DNA from: Clostridia bacterium
GTDB taxonomy: Bacteria > Bacillota > Clostridia > Oscillospirales > RGIG5299
Direction of reading: 5' to 3'
Length of the DNA: 64,000 nucleotides
Assembly: GCA_017504945.1 (NCBI GenBank)
Contig: JAFVQJ010000018.1
Location: 56,310 to 120,309, forward strand
The number at the start of each line of letters is the position of its first letter. Position 1 is the stretch's first letter. The translations under genes were made by a program, and so were the position numbers. Positions 39,328 to 48,622 of the stretch are shown here, in pieces. The notes below the pieces were generated by a model. That model ran no database searches and was not told where the DNA came from. It was given only the letters and a program-made list of their open reading frames with translations.

Positions 39328-40602
39328 TTAAAGAATTTTGTTTATAACAAGACCTGTAATTATCTTGGGATAGAAATAGGTCGATTTCTGCGGCATTTTT
39401 TCGTTTGCCAAGGCAACGTCTCTTATTTCTGAAACCTTCGTGGGATTTAAAATAAACGCGCACTGGAACTCGCCGCTGTCAACGACGCTTACCGCATAGT
39501 CGATGTCTCTCGTGTAGGTGAGATTTATCTGCTTTGCCATATTTTCCTTGTCAATATTGAAAATAGGCTCAAGTATGACCGAATGAAGCACGGCAACGTC
39601 CAAAGCATTGTAGGCGTCGCACTTGTCGGGAAGCGCCTTTGTAACGGCATCGGTGTTTTTGAGCTTAATGAAATAAGCCTCGTCCTTCGCGTAGAGCACG
39701 AAAGCCTTCTCGCTGTTATTCTTTTCAAGCAATGCCTCGAAATCGGCGTCTGCGGCAATTTTTTCAACGCTGAAATCGTTTTCAAGCTTTGAAACCACGG
39801 TGTTAAGATCAAAGTCGGGAAGATCTCTTACAAGACGGTGGGTGGGGAATACCTCAAGACCCTTGTTTTCAAGGTCAACGAGCATCATCATAACGAAATT
39901 ACCGTCGTCGTTTTCGTTGGTCACCAAGCCGTCGGCAATAAGCTTGTTTCTGTAATTTATTGCGGTCTCGTATCTGTGATGACCGTCGGCAATAAATAAC
40001 TGCTTGTCCGCAAATGCCTTTTCGAAGAAATCAATATCGCATTTGTCGGTAACGAGCCAGAGTCTGTGAATAATGCCGTCCTCGGTCTTAAGCTCAACGT
40101 CGGCGGCTCTCTGCGAGAGTGAGTCTATTCTGCCGAATACCGAGCCGTCGGCATCGTTGTAAAGAGAATAAATCTGCGAGAAATTGCAGCCGGTAGCGCA
40201 CATAAGATCAAATCTGTCTGCTTTTGCCTTTGAAAGAGTTTCCTCGTGGGGAAGCACTACTCCCTTTGAGAATTCCTCAAGGAAAACGCGGGTAATAATA
40301 CCCTTTATCTTCATAACTCTGCTTTTAACGGTAAATTCCTCTTCATAGATGTAGACAGTATCGTCCGCATCCTGCTTTAAAATGCCTTTTTCAAGCCATT
40401 CTCTGTAAAGCTTGCCCGTCTTATTGTATTTATCCTCACCGACGGGAAGCTCGAGATTTACCATATTGTACTCGTTTCCCTTAACGAGTGCGGCTCTCTC
40501 GTCGGGCGAGATGATGTCGTAGGGAGGACAGACGAGGGTGGAAATATCTCCCGCATTTTCAGTGTTGAAGCGAAGCGCCTTGAAGGGTTTAATTTTTGCC
40601 AA
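39328..40602 (-). CDS. DUF1015 family protein
   Basis: 424 residues from the TTG at 40602, nine bases after the SD AGAAAGG; a TTG at 40611 directly abuts it. The family start PFKALRFN...VCPPYDIISPDERAAL is clear, as are FIADGHHRYETAINYR near residue 212 and MVDLENKGLEVFPTHRL near 255. DUF1015 proteins are cytosolic and often lie beside serine-synthesis genes in Clostridia; no reaction is established. The GHHRYE motif may be catalytic. None of its usual neighbours is here. Confidence 0.85.
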   Translation of the reverse strand: MAKIKPFKALRFNTENAGDISTLVCPPYDIISPDERAALVKGNEYNMVNLELPVGEDKYNKTGKLYREWLEKGILKQDADDTVYIYEEEFTVKSRVMKIKGIITRVFLEEFSKGVVLPHEETLSKAKADRFDLMCATGCNFSQIYSLYNDADGSVFGRIDSLSQRAADVELKTEDGIIHRLWLVTDKCDIDFFEKAFADKQLFIADGHHRYETAINYRNKLIADGLVTNENDDGNFVMMMLVDLENKGLEVFPTHRLVRDLPDFDLNTVVSKLENDFSVEKIAADADFEALLEKNNSEKAFVLYAKDEAYFIKLKNTDAVTKALPDKCDAYNALDVAVLHSVILEPIFNIDKENMAKQINLTYTRDIDYAVSVVDSGEFQCAFILNPTKVSEIRDVALANEKMPQKSTYFYPKIITGLVINKIL

Positions 40603-40701
40603 GGATATCAACCTTTCTTTTGATGTATTTTTTTAATAAAAATCGGAATAATAACTGTAAATATCTTAAAGCCGAAAGGCAAATAAGCAGAAAGGAAAAA
40701 A

Positions 40702-40956
40702 ATGTTTTTGTTCAAAAAGGGACTTATCGAGGGTATGGCATTCGGAATGATGGCGGGCATAGCTGTCGGCTGGATGATAAAGCCGAGCGTCATCAAGATC
40801 AAGAAGATAGTATCGAAGAAGATGCCCGAAATGAAAAAGGAAAGCGAAAAATTTATAAACGAAATGTCATCCGATGTAAAAGAGCTTTCAAAGGATATCG
40901 GCACCGCATTTTGCGAAGAAAATTGCTGTAATAACACCAAAGAGGATCTCTGCTGA
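40702..40956 (+). CDS. Small YtxH-like membrane-anchored protein with Cys-rich end
   Basis: 84 residues: one hydrophobic N-terminal segment rich in Gly and Met (EGMAFGMMAGIAVGWMI), then a charged helix (KKMPEMKKESEKFINEM) and a terminal CEENCCNNTKEDLC. The layout is like YtxH-type proteins, though the cysteine tail is unusual and could bind metal or form disulfides. SD AGAAAGGAA. A terminator hairpin overlaps its stop. No function can be assigned. Confidence 0.6.
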   Translation: MFLFKKGLIEGMAFGMMAGIAVGWMIKPSVIKIKKIVSKKMPEMKKESEKFINEMSSDVKELSKDIGTAFCEENCCNNTKEDLC

Positions 40957-40971
40957 TGCAGAGATCATTTT
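40945..40971 (+). terminator. Terminator of the 84-aa protein gene
   Basis: 9-bp stem GATCTCTGC / GCAGAGATC with loop TGAT (which contains the stop codon), followed by ATTTTGTTT. Reads in the plus direction; it also lies at the 3' end of the glycosidase-like gene on the other strand. Confidence 0.65.
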
Positions 40972-42188
40972 GTTTCGGTAATATCGGGTGAATAACTGCC
41001 GCTTTTCTCAAAATAAACGAAATTATATTCGTCGTTACCGCCGAAAACAAGCGCTTGCCCCTTTATCTCATCAGACGAATAGGTGTAACCGGCAGGGGAT
41101 GAGGCGGAAATATACGGTCTGAAAACGATGCCGTCAACTGCCTTTTTATTCAAAAGGGTGTCTAAAGCGGAAATAAGCGAAACGGGATTTTTGTAAGGCG
41201 TTGCAACGGTCTGCTCACCGATAACCATGCTTTTGTTTGAACGCGCCACCTCGGTAATGCGAAAATCGGGTAAATAGCAGTCGATATCAAGCTCTCCGAG
41301 CGAAAAGTTCTGTCCCGATTCCTCGGTAGCGGTTCCCTCAACAAATTTCCAACTCGTTTTAAGAGAAAGCTTTGCATTTTTGCCGTGCGCAAGCTCGGCA
41401 CAGCGATTGATAAATTCTGTGAGAATTTCGCTGCGAGAAAGCGCCTGCTCGCCGTAATCAAGCATATAGGTGGGACCTGAATCGGGAAATTTCACCTCGT
41501 CGAGCATTATTTCGTTAAAACCAAGCTCAAGCGATTCGGAAACGATTGAGTAAAGATAATCGCGTGCCGTTTCCTTGTAGGGATCGAGCCAGAAAATGTT
41601 GTTGTAATACCAATTGACTCTCGAATCGGTCAAGACCGAGTAAGGACGGTAATTTACCTTGTTTCGAGGCATAGTGTTATCTTTAAAGCATACCATACGT
41701 CCGATAACGTAAAAGCCCGCGTCCTTGAATTTCTTCACGGTATGCCTGTAATTTACGGATATATCCGAAACGTTTCCGACCTTTGTTACCATCTCTATCT
41801 GTGAGGGGTAATACAAAACGCCGCTCTCGTCCTTGATATCGAAAATGACGGCGTTTATTCCGCTGTTTCGAAGCAAAGAGTGATAGCTGTTTTGTTCCTC
41901 GTTGGTGTCAAGCGCCGACGGAGGAATATAAACGGCTCTTATGCCCTTATCGAAAATTATCTCGACCTCGGGCTCGCTCGAAACGACGGAGGACTCGGGC
42001 AAGGAAGAAGGCGCTTCCGACGAGCCGTTTTGCTCGGGAAGCTTATTTTCAAAAAGAGGAAGAGTTATCATAGCGGTAAAAAAACCTACTGCAACGCAAA
42101 GCAGGGCAGAGGAAATACGAATCGCAATTTTCTTTATATTGCGACTGCTGCGATTGCTTTTAAATTTTAGTCGGTTTCTTCTTCGCAT
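40965..42188 (-). CDS. Membrane-anchored putative glycoside hydrolase (DUF4015-like TIM barrel)
   Basis: 407 residues. Basic N-terminus and one membrane segment near residues 22-48, a Ser/Pro/Glu-rich linker (about 52-78), then a barrel domain: GIRAVYIPPSALDTNE, INAVIFDIKDESGVLYYPS near 110, MVCFKDN, and LGFNEIMLDEVKFPDSGP near 218 with acidic residues at the strand end. The DUF4015 group is annotated as putative glycoside hydrolase. It would act outside the membrane on wall or other glycans. It begins 5 nt after rnfB and so is in the rnf transcript. Confidence 0.78.
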   Translation of the reverse strand: MRRRNRLKFKSNRSSRNIKKIAIRISSALLCVAVGFFTAMITLPLFENKLPEQNGSSEAPSSLPESSVVSSEPEVEIIFDKGIRAVYIPPSALDTNEEQNSYHSLLRNSGINAVIFDIKDESGVLYYPSQIEMVTKVGNVSDISVNYRHTVKKFKDAGFYVIGRMVCFKDNTMPRNKVNYRPYSVLTDSRVNWYYNNIFWLDPYKETARDYLYSIVSESLELGFNEIMLDEVKFPDSGPTYMLDYGEQALSRSEILTEFINRCAELAHGKNAKLSLKTSWKFVEGTATEESGQNFSLGELDIDCYLPDFRITEVARSNKSMVIGEQTVATPYKNPVSLISALDTLLNKKAVDGIVFRPYISASSPAGYTYSSDEIKGQALVFGGNDEYNFVYFEKSGSYSPDITETK

Positions 42189-42193
42189 AACGT

Positions 42194-43102
42194 TTAATCC
42201 TTATCAGTGTTTTTTACGTCAAACGAAAATGTTCCCGTAGAAGAAGCGGGCTTCTCTGTCTTAACTGCGGGAGCAGAGCTTTTTACGGCTTTTTTACCAC
42301 CTTTGGTGCTTCTTATCGTGCCCTTCGGGCATTTTTCGGCGCAGATACCGCAACCGTCGCAAAGAGAATAGTCGATAACCGCGCAGTTGTTTTTCAAGGT
42401 AATAGCTGAATTGGGACAGTTTTTAACACAAATGCCGCAGGCAATACAGCCGTTATCGCAAATTGCATTAACTGCCTTGCCCTTATCCTTCGAGCTGCAG
42501 TAAACGGAAAATCTTGCAGTTGCGGGAATAAGCTCAATCAGCGATTTGGGACAAGCTGCAACACAGCTTCCGCAGCCCTTGCACCTTTTAGTGTCAACGG
42601 CGGCGACACCGTTTTTTACAGAGATAGCGCCGAAAACACAGGCTTTAACGCAGTTTCCGAGTCCGATACAGGAGTAAACACAGCTCTTTTCACCGCCGCC
42701 CAGTCGGATAAGTGAACGGCAATCGTCAATGCCACCGTAGTTGTATTTATTGGAGGTGCATTCGTTGCTTCCGCAGCACTTGATATGTGCAACAGTAGGC
42801 AACGACTTTTCCGAGGCCTCGGCGCCCGAAATTTCGGCAATCGCGTTTATCTCTTCCTGAGAAAGAGAGGTGCAAAGATTGGGCTTTGCTTCACCCGAAA
42901 GGACCGCTTCGGCATAGCTTGCACAGCCCGCATATCCGCAGCCGCCGCAATTTGCACCCGGCAACAGAGCTATTATCTTTTCGGCGCGCTCATCCTGCTT
43001 TACCGCAAAAAAACGGCTTGCAATAACAAGAAGGCAACCGAAAATAAGTGCCAGACCGCCGAATATGCCTATAATGATCAAAATATTTATAAAAAGATCC
43101 AT
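42194..43102 (-). CDS. rnfB: Rnf complex iron-sulfur subunit RnfB
   Basis: Ferredoxin-facing subunit. 302 residues: N-terminal membrane helix (1-30), a 4Fe-4S site CGGCGYAGCASYAEAV near 53-68, then ferredoxin-like clusters CVYSCIGLGNCVKAC, CKGCGSCVAACP, CIACGICVKNCP and CDGCGICAEKCP. The C-terminal ~45 residues are a Lys/Ala/Ser-rich tail ending VKNTDKD. In clostridia RnfB accepts electrons from reduced ferredoxin. Last rnf gene; a glycosidase-like gene follows by 5 nt. Confidence 0.95.
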   Translation of the reverse strand: MDLFINILIIIGIFGGLALIFGCLLVIASRFFAVKQDERAEKIIALLPGANCGGCGYAGCASYAEAVLSGEAKPNLCTSLSQEEINAIAEISGAEASEKSLPTVAHIKCCGSNECTSNKYNYGGIDDCRSLIRLGGGEKSCVYSCIGLGNCVKACVFGAISVKNGVAAVDTKRCKGCGSCVAACPKSLIELIPATARFSVYCSSKDKGKAVNAICDNGCIACGICVKNCPNSAITLKNNCAVIDYSLCDGCGICAEKCPKGTIRSTKGGKKAVKSSAPAVKTEKPASSTGTFSFDVKNTDKD

Positions 43103-43120
43103 ATTTTACGACCTCTTTTA

Positions 43121-43708
43121 TCAGAAGGGTAGATTTAAGCCCTGAAAGCCCGAAAATGCCATTGCGAGCAACGCCGCGGCAATGAGAGCGATGGGAAAGC
43201 CTCTGAAGGGCTTGGGAATGTCACAGAACTTAAGCTTTTCGCGAATTCCCGAAAAGAGAACTATTGCAAGCGTAAAGCCAAGTCCTGCGGCAAAGGCATA
43301 GATTACAGGGTAGAGAATATTGGTATAATCGCTGTCAGCCATAAGTATGGTAACGCCCAAAACCGCGCAGTTGGTGGTTATAAGGGGAAGATATATGCCG
43401 AGCGCCTTATAAAGACTCGGAACGCATTTGCGCAAAAACATTTCAATAAGCTGCACAAGACAGGCAATTACCAAAATAAAAACTATCGTTCTCAAATAGA
43501 CGAAATCAAAGGGTACGAGGATATATCTGTTGATAAGCCAGGTAACGAGAGTGGATATCGTCATAACGAAGGTTACAGCCATACCCATGCCTATTGAGGT
43601 ATCGGTCTTTTTGGAAACGCCCAAAAATGCGCAAATGCCCATAAATTTGGATAAAACGAAGTTTTCGGTTAAAATTGCGGCAAAGCAAATGGAAATTATA
43701 GTACCCAT
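43121..43708 (-). CDS. rnfA: Rnf complex membrane subunit RnfA
   Basis: 195 residues, six membrane helices. Family start ILTENFVLSKFMGICAFLGVSKK and LITTNCAVLGVTI near 112, with a half-helix Cys pair (I-C-A and N-C-A) that holds a 2Fe-2S in characterised homologues. Pairs with RnfE in an inverted arrangement in the membrane. Start overlaps the rnfE stop by one base. Confidence 0.96.
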   Translation of the reverse strand: MGTIISICFAAILTENFVLSKFMGICAFLGVSKKTDTSIGMGMAVTFVMTISTLVTWLINRYILVPFDFVYLRTIVFILVIACLVQLIEMFLRKCVPSLYKALGIYLPLITTNCAVLGVTILMADSDYTNILYPVIYAFAAGLGFTLAIVLFSGIREKLKFCDIPKPFRGFPIALIAAALLAMAFSGFQGLNLPF

Positions 43709-44343
43709 TATTTATTTCCTCCTTTGCCAATTTTATCTGTTACAAACTGAACGAGAGCAATAACGAAGCCGAGAGTAAGGAATCCGCCGAAGGGCAAGAG
43801 CATCATTGTGGCGGGCTGGAAGCTCTCGCCGAAGATATGAAAGCCCAATATCGTTCCGTTTCCGAGTATCTCGCGTATTGCCGAAACTATAGATAACGCT
43901 ATGGTAAAGCCTATACCGCAGGCAATACCGTCAACCGCAGAGGGAATAACGCCGTTTTTGGAGGCAAAGCTTTCGGCTCTTGCAAAAATTATGCAGTTAA
44001 CGACTATAAGCGGTATAAATACGCCGAGTGAGCTTGAAAGGGAGGGGAGATAAGCTTTTAATATCATATCGATTACCGAAACGAAACCGGCGATAATGAT
44101 AATATAAGCGGCAATTCTTATCTTTTCGGGTATTATCTTTCGCAAGAGCGAAATAATTATGTTTGAAAAGAAAAGAACGAAGGTAACCGCAACGCCCATA
44201 CCGAACGCGTTTTCAAGCGAGGTAGAGGTTGCGAGTATGGGGCACATACCGAGAAGCTGAATAAGAACGGGATTTTTAAATACGATACCGTCGAGTAAAA
44301 CGCCGATCAATGAAACTTTATTCTTTTTAACCGTTGTTTTCAT
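43708..44343 (-). CDS. rnfE: Rnf complex membrane subunit RnfE
   Basis: 211 residues, six membrane helices, paralogous to RnfA. LIQLLGMCPILATSTSLENAFGMG near residue 29 and IPLIVVNCIIFARAESFASKNG near 112 carry the conserved Cys residues. Overlaps the end of rnfG by 17 nt. Confidence 0.96.
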   Translation of the reverse strand: MKTTVKKNKVSLIGVLLDGIVFKNPVLIQLLGMCPILATSTSLENAFGMGVAVTFVLFFSNIIISLLRKIIPEKIRIAAYIIIIAGFVSVIDMILKAYLPSLSSSLGVFIPLIVVNCIIFARAESFASKNGVIPSAVDGIACGIGFTIALSIVSAIREILGNGTILGFHIFGESFQPATMMLLPFGGFLTLGFVIALVQFVTDKIGKGGNK

Positions 44344-44947
44344 CTGTATCAGCCTCCTTTAGAGTGCTCTCGTAAAAATCAAGCACGCTGTTTACGCACG
44401 AGGTTACAGCCTTGCTTGTAACGGTTGCACCCGAAACTGCAACGATATCTCCGCTGCCGAGAGTAACTCCCTCCGATTTTCCGTTGAATTTTGAAAGGAA
44501 GGAATCGGTCAGTACCTTTTTGCCTATGCCTACTGTTTCGCTGTCTGATATAACGGAAATACCCTTAACCGTGCCGTCCGCGTTCAAGCCGACAAGCAAA
44601 TTGAACTCTCCGCCGTAGCCCTTTGCCTTGGCGTATACGCAATAGCCTATAAGCTGTGACTGCTCGTCAACCATAGAATCTATCTTATATACTTCCTTGA
44701 CAGAGGAATCGCCGAGATCCTCAAGAGGCTCTATCGTCATATTGGGGTCGTCGCCCATAATGGTGATAATGGCGTCGTTTATCTTTTTGCTTTCAAACTC
44801 GGCAATTTTTTCGGCGGTGATACTGTTTACAAAAAACAGCATTACGCAAATTACCGACATAAATATGCAAAGCTTGAGTCCCGTCGCGAATATCTCTTTT
44901 AATTCTGTAGTTGAAACGGACTTTTTAGAGGAGCTTTTATTTAACAT
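44327..44947 (-). CDS. rnfG: Rnf complex flavoprotein subunit RnfG
   Basis: 206 residues: one membrane helix near 26-45 and an extracytoplasmic FMN domain. The flavinylation motif SGATVTSKAV is near residue 180; its threonine carries covalently bound FMN in the family. Needs an ApbE flavin transferase, not found in this window. Overlaps rnfD by 11 nt. Confidence 0.95.
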   Translation of the reverse strand: MLNKSSSKKSVSTTELKEIFATGLKLCIFMSVICVMLFFVNSITAEKIAEFESKKINDAIITIMGDDPNMTIEPLEDLGDSSVKEVYKIDSMVDEQSQLIGYCVYAKAKGYGGEFNLLVGLNADGTVKGISVISDSETVGIGKKVLTDSFLSKFNGKSEGVTLGSGDIVAVSGATVTSKAVTSCVNSVLDFYESTLKEADTDENNG

Positions 44948-45938
44948 TTACGGCGCCTCCTCCCGTTCCGTATCTCTTGGGACGCGTTATTTTATCGATA
45001 AATATTGCAAGAATATTCATTATGAGAATCGCACTGCAAACGCCCTCGGGATTGCTTCCGAAATAGCGAATAAATACTGTAAGAAGACCGCAGCCTACGG
45101 CGTAGATTATTTTGCCCGATCTCGTTATCGGAGAGGTAACGTAGTCGGTAGCCATAAATACAGCACCGAGAAGCAGACCGCCCGAAAGAAGGTTATACAG
45201 CATAAAGTCGAGGTTTGAAAAGCCGTACATCGGGAAAATGAAGGTTATTACCGCAACGGTACCAACGTAAAAAACAGGAATATGCCAGGTAATTACCTTT
45301 CTTACAACGAGAATGAAAAAACCGATAAGCAAGAAAAGCGAAGAGGTCTCGCCAATGCAACCGTTTGCCTCGCCTATAAACATATCGAGCAAAGAGGGAA
45401 GAACGGCTGCCTTCGGACCTGACTCAAGCACAGTCAAAACGGTGGGAGAGGTAACTACGTCCGCGGCGTTCAAAACACCGAGAGAAAGCTTTGAAAATAC
45501 CTTGGGGAAGGTGGTCATAATAACGGGCCACGACATAAGAAAGGCTCTTGCGGCAAGTGCGGGATTCACAATATTGCAGCCGATTCCGCCGAAAAGCATT
45601 TTAACAACGATAATAGCAAACAAAGCGCCTATAACGGGTATCCAATAAGGGACCGAGGGCGGCAAAACGTAGGCGAGCAAAACGCCTGTAACGGCAGCCG
45701 AAAAATCGCCTATAGTCTGCTTACGTTTCATAAGGAGGCAATAAAGAGCCTCAAAGGCAACGCAGGAAGCGACGGAAACGAGAATTACTATAAGCGGACG
45801 CAGACCGTAATAAACGATGCTCATAATTCCGGGAGCAATAAGCGCGAATAAAACAGTGAGCATAATGCTTCTTGTATCGTCAGCGGCTTTTATGTGTGGA
45901 GAGGAGGTAACGGTAAAAAGATTTTTGATTTTATCCAT
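44937..45938 (-). CDS. rnfD: Rnf complex membrane subunit RnfD
   Basis: 333 residues with nine or ten membrane helices. N-terminal SSPHIKAADDTRSIML is typical. A candidate covalent-FMN threonine lies in the VVTSPTVLT region near 165, where the family has an S-x-x-T motif; FMATDYVTSPI near 265 is conserved. Ion-translocating core subunit. SD AAGGAGTG; overlaps the rnfC end by 8 nt. Confidence 0.94.
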   Translation of the reverse strand: MDKIKNLFTVTSSPHIKAADDTRSIMLTVLFALIAPGIMSIVYYGLRPLIVILVSVASCVAFEALYCLLMKRKQTIGDFSAAVTGVLLAYVLPPSVPYWIPVIGALFAIIVVKMLFGGIGCNIVNPALAARAFLMSWPVIMTTFPKVFSKLSLGVLNAADVVTSPTVLTVLESGPKAAVLPSLLDMFIGEANGCIGETSSLFLLIGFFILVVRKVITWHIPVFYVGTVAVITFIFPMYGFSNLDFMLYNLLSGGLLLGAVFMATDYVTSPITRSGKIIYAVGCGLLTVFIRYFGSNPEGVCSAILIMNILAIFIDKITRPKRYGTGGGAVNVK

Positions 45939-47262
45939 TTTTCTTCACACTCCTTTTTGCTTCTTCCTTTGCAATTTTCATTGCCTGAACGAGATGTAAT
46001 CTCTGCGGACAAACGTAGGCGCAAGAGCCGCATTCCACGCAGTCCGAAACGTTGTATTCGTTGTAATCCTCTATCGCGTTGTTTTTAAGCGACAAATTGA
46101 TGATATTGGGCATAAGCTTCATCGGACAGGCATCAATACACTTGCCGCATCTTATGCAGTTGTTTGAAACGCTGTCGTATTTTTTGGCGTCGTATTCAAG
46201 AGCAAGCACGGCAGACGAGCTTTTAACGATTGGAACCTCAAGCGAGTGCTGCGCAAAGCCCATCATGGGACCGCCTATAACTATCTTTTTAGCTCCGTTT
46301 TTCAAGCCGCCGCAATAGTTTATAACGTCCGCTATCGGAGTGCCGAGTCTGACCAAAAGGTTCTTTCTTTGAGTTACCATCTCACCCGATACCGTAACGA
46401 TTCTTTTGGTAAGAGGGAGCTTTGAATAAACTGCTCTGTAAAGAGCGGCACAGGTGTCTATGTTGAAAATAACTACGCCCGCATCAAGAGGAAGCTTTCC
46501 GGGTGCTATCTCGTAACCGAGCACTGAGCGAATAAGCTGCTTTTCACCGCCCTGAGGATATTTCGTCTTAAGCTCCTTGACCTCTATCTTGGTGCCTTCA
46601 ACGAAGCTTCGCATTGTCTCAATAGCGTCCTTCTTGTTGTCCTCAATGGCAATATACGCCTTGTCAAGATGTAAGCATTTAAGAATAAGCTTGATACCGC
46701 CGAAGATAAATCGCGGATATTCAAGCATTGCGCGGTGGTCGCTCGTTATGTAGGGCTCACATTCCGAGCCGTTGAATATAACGGTGTCAACCTGCTTGTC
46801 AAGCGCGCATTTCAGCTTGAATGAGGTGGGGAAGGCGGCGCCGCCCATACCTACAAGACCCGCATTGCGAGCAATGTCGATAATATCCTCAGAGGTGTAT
46901 TCTTCAAACGTTTTGTTTTCGGGAAGAGGAAGAAAAGTATTGCAAACAGTGTCCTTAAAATCGTTTTCGATAACTATTGAATCCGTTTTGTAGCCCGAAA
47001 CTGTATATCTCGGCTCGATCGCGGTAACTGTTCCCGAAACGGAAGAAAAGATGGGAGCAGAGAGCGGAGATTCGCTGTCTGCCAGCTTTTGTCCCAGACA
47101 AACGTGATCTCCGACGCTCACAAGAGGTGTGCAGGGCGCACCGATATGCTGCGTTAACGGAAATATGTAGTAGGGTGATTGAGGCATCTTCTCAATGGGA
47201 CTTGCGGCAGTTCCGCTCTTATTTGAGTCGGGATGAATACCGCCTTTAAAGGTTGATAACAT
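45931..47262 (-). CDS. rnfC: Rnf complex NAD-binding subunit RnfC
   Basis: Peripheral subunit that passes electrons to NAD+. 444 residues from the ATG at 47262, chosen for SD AAGGGAG; upstream in-frame codons are AT-rich leader. FKGGIHPDSNKS at the start, GLVGMGGAAFPTSFKL near 133 (NADH/FMN site), and two 4Fe-4S motifs CIRCGKCIDACP and CVECGSCAYVCP in the C-terminal quarter. First gene of rnfCDGEAB, the gene order of anaerobic Bacillota. Whether the ion is Na+ or H+ cannot be read here. Confidence 0.96.
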   Translation of the reverse strand: MLSTFKGGIHPDSNKSGTAASPIEKMPQSPYYIFPLTQHIGAPCTPLVSVGDHVCLGQKLADSESPLSAPIFSSVSGTVTAIEPRYTVSGYKTDSIVIENDFKDTVCNTFLPLPENKTFEEYTSEDIIDIARNAGLVGMGGAAFPTSFKLKCALDKQVDTVIFNGSECEPYITSDHRAMLEYPRFIFGGIKLILKCLHLDKAYIAIEDNKKDAIETMRSFVEGTKIEVKELKTKYPQGGEKQLIRSVLGYEIAPGKLPLDAGVVIFNIDTCAALYRAVYSKLPLTKRIVTVSGEMVTQRKNLLVRLGTPIADVINYCGGLKNGAKKIVIGGPMMGFAQHSLEVPIVKSSSAVLALEYDAKKYDSVSNNCIRCGKCIDACPMKLMPNIINLSLKNNAIEDYNEYNVSDCVECGSCAYVCPQRLHLVQAMKIAKEEAKRSVKKNG

Positions 47263-47308
47263 ATAAAAACTCCCTTCGGATGAAAAAGACGTAAAAATAT
47301 ACATAATA

Positions 47309-47337
47309 ATTATATAATTAATATATAAAAATGTCAA
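47309..47337 (-). promoter_or_regulatory. SigA promoter of the rnf operon
   Basis: Minus strand: TTGACA (47332-47337), 17-nt spacer, TATAAT (47309-47314), a perfect consensus in an AT-rich context. It explains strong expression of rnf. Leader of about 40 nt. Confidence 0.88.
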
Positions 47338-47426
47338 TGAAAATAATATGAAAAAAGAGTTTTCAATCACAAAATATTGCTTGGCGTCTATAATGATAAT
47401 ATACGGATTTGATCGGAGCTGGTAAT

Positions 47427-47969
47427 TTGAAGCTTACAAGATTGGATAACGATAATATAAGAATTTTACTCGAGAAAGAGGACCTGGAAAAATACGAGCT
47501 TTCATATGAGCTGATAAATGCAAAAAACTCGAAAACCAAGCAGGTATTTTGGAATATAGTAAACACCGCGAAGGAGCGCTCGGGCTTTGATCCCAACGGA
47601 AATAAAATATTGATAGAAGCTTTTCCCAAAAGCAACGGGGAGGTGCTTTTATACGTGACAAGACTTCCCGAGGAAAAATACGAGAGGGCAGGAGAGAGTG
47701 GGAAAAGCTATCTGTTTGCCTTTGCCGATACCGACGCCTTCATAGGAGCGTTTAAGGAGCTGTCGTTTACGCGGCTTGAAATAATTGAGAAAAGATATTA
47801 CACTTACAAAAATAAACGTTATATTTACTTTTTGCCGCTTTCAATAACTCGGACAGATGCAAAGCTGCTTGACAAGCTGATACTTGCGATGTACGAATAC
47901 GGGGAAGAGGTAGAAAACAGCAACTACCGATATCATCTTGAGGAATATGCACAAAAATGCAAAATATAA
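47427..47969 (+). CDS. MecA-like adaptor protein
   Basis: 180 residues from the TTG at 47427 (SD CGGAG eight bases upstream; an earlier TTG at 47409 lacks one). The N-terminal KLTRLDNDNIRILLEKEDLEKY and the C-terminal FADTDAFIGAFKEL...LPLS region match the two-domain MecA/YpbH family, which hands proteins to a ClpC-type ATPase and ClpP. MecA is best known for ComK turnover; the target here is unknown. The rather weak similarity suggests a divergent member. Confidence 0.75.
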   Translation: MKLTRLDNDNIRILLEKEDLEKYELSYELINAKNSKTKQVFWNIVNTAKERSGFDPNGNKILIEAFPKSNGEVLLYVTRLPEEKYERAGESGKSYLFAFADTDAFIGAFKELSFTRLEIIEKRYYTYKNKRYIYFLPLSITRTDAKLLDKLILAMYEYGEEVENSNYRYHLEEYAQKCKI

Positions 47970-47999
47970 AGGCGGCGCGCAAAACTGCGTGCCGCCTTT
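47968..47999. terminator. Bidirectional terminator after the MecA-like gene
   Basis: 13-bp GC-rich stem (47968-47980 with 47987-47999, one G-U), loop AAAACT, with terminal A3/T3. The T-run is short, but the stem is very stable and lies between convergent genes. Confidence 0.65.
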
Positions 48000-48007
48000 G
48001 GCATAAG

Positions 48008-48613
48008 CTATTTAAAATCGCCGATTTTTCTGTTTTTGTAATAATATATATCGTCCTTCTCGGAAATTTCCCGAAGCACTCTGCAGGGATTGCCTACCGC
48101 AACGACGTTTGCGGGAATATCCTTGGTAACGATGCTTCCGGCACCGATCACAGTGTTGTCGCCAATCTTAACACCGGGAAGAATTACCGCGCCCGCTCCA
48201 ATCCAGACGTTATTTCCGATATAAACCGGAACATTGAACTGCGCACCCTTGCGTCGAAGCTCGGGAGAAACGGGATGCCCCGCAGTTGCAACTGTAACGT
48301 TGGGACCGAACATTACGTCATCTCCTACGAAAATGTCGGCGTCGTCAACGAGAGTAAGACCGAAATTGGCGTAAACTCCCTTGCCGAAGTGAACGTTTGC
48401 ACCCCAATTTGCATAAAGCGGAGGCTCAATGTAACAGCCTTCGCCGTATTCGGCAAAAAGCTGCTTAATTATGGCGTTTCGCTCATCTCTCTTAGCGGGC
48501 GGAAGCTGATTGAAGCGAAAAAGCATTTCAAGATAGCCTTCCTGCTCCGAAAGAAGCCCCTCTTCGTTTGGAAAGTAAAGCTCGCCGCTCTTTATATCGT
48601 CGCGTAAAGACAC
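48008..48613 (-). CDS. Sugar O-acetyltransferase (maltose/galactoside acetyltransferase family)
   Basis: 201 residues, GTG start with SD GAGGTG. N-terminal helical Maa domain (LPPAKRDERNAIIKQLFAEYG) and a left-handed beta-helix: NVHFGKGVYANFGLTLVDDA, the catalytic His in TVATAGHPV near 115, and GNNVWIGAGAVILPGVKIG. Transfers acetyl from acetyl-CoA to a sugar hydroxyl, usually as detoxification. It lies 9 nt after luxS and could be in the same transcript. Confidence 0.88.
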   Translation of the reverse strand: MSLRDDIKSGELYFPNEEGLLSEQEGYLEMLFRFNQLPPAKRDERNAIIKQLFAEYGEGCYIEPPLYANWGANVHFGKGVYANFGLTLVDDADIFVGDDVMFGPNVTVATAGHPVSPELRRKGAQFNVPVYIGNNVWIGAGAVILPGVKIGDNTVIGAGSIVTKDIPANVVAVGNPCRVLREISEKDDIYYYKNRKIGDFK

Positions 48614-48622
48614 GTTATCACC

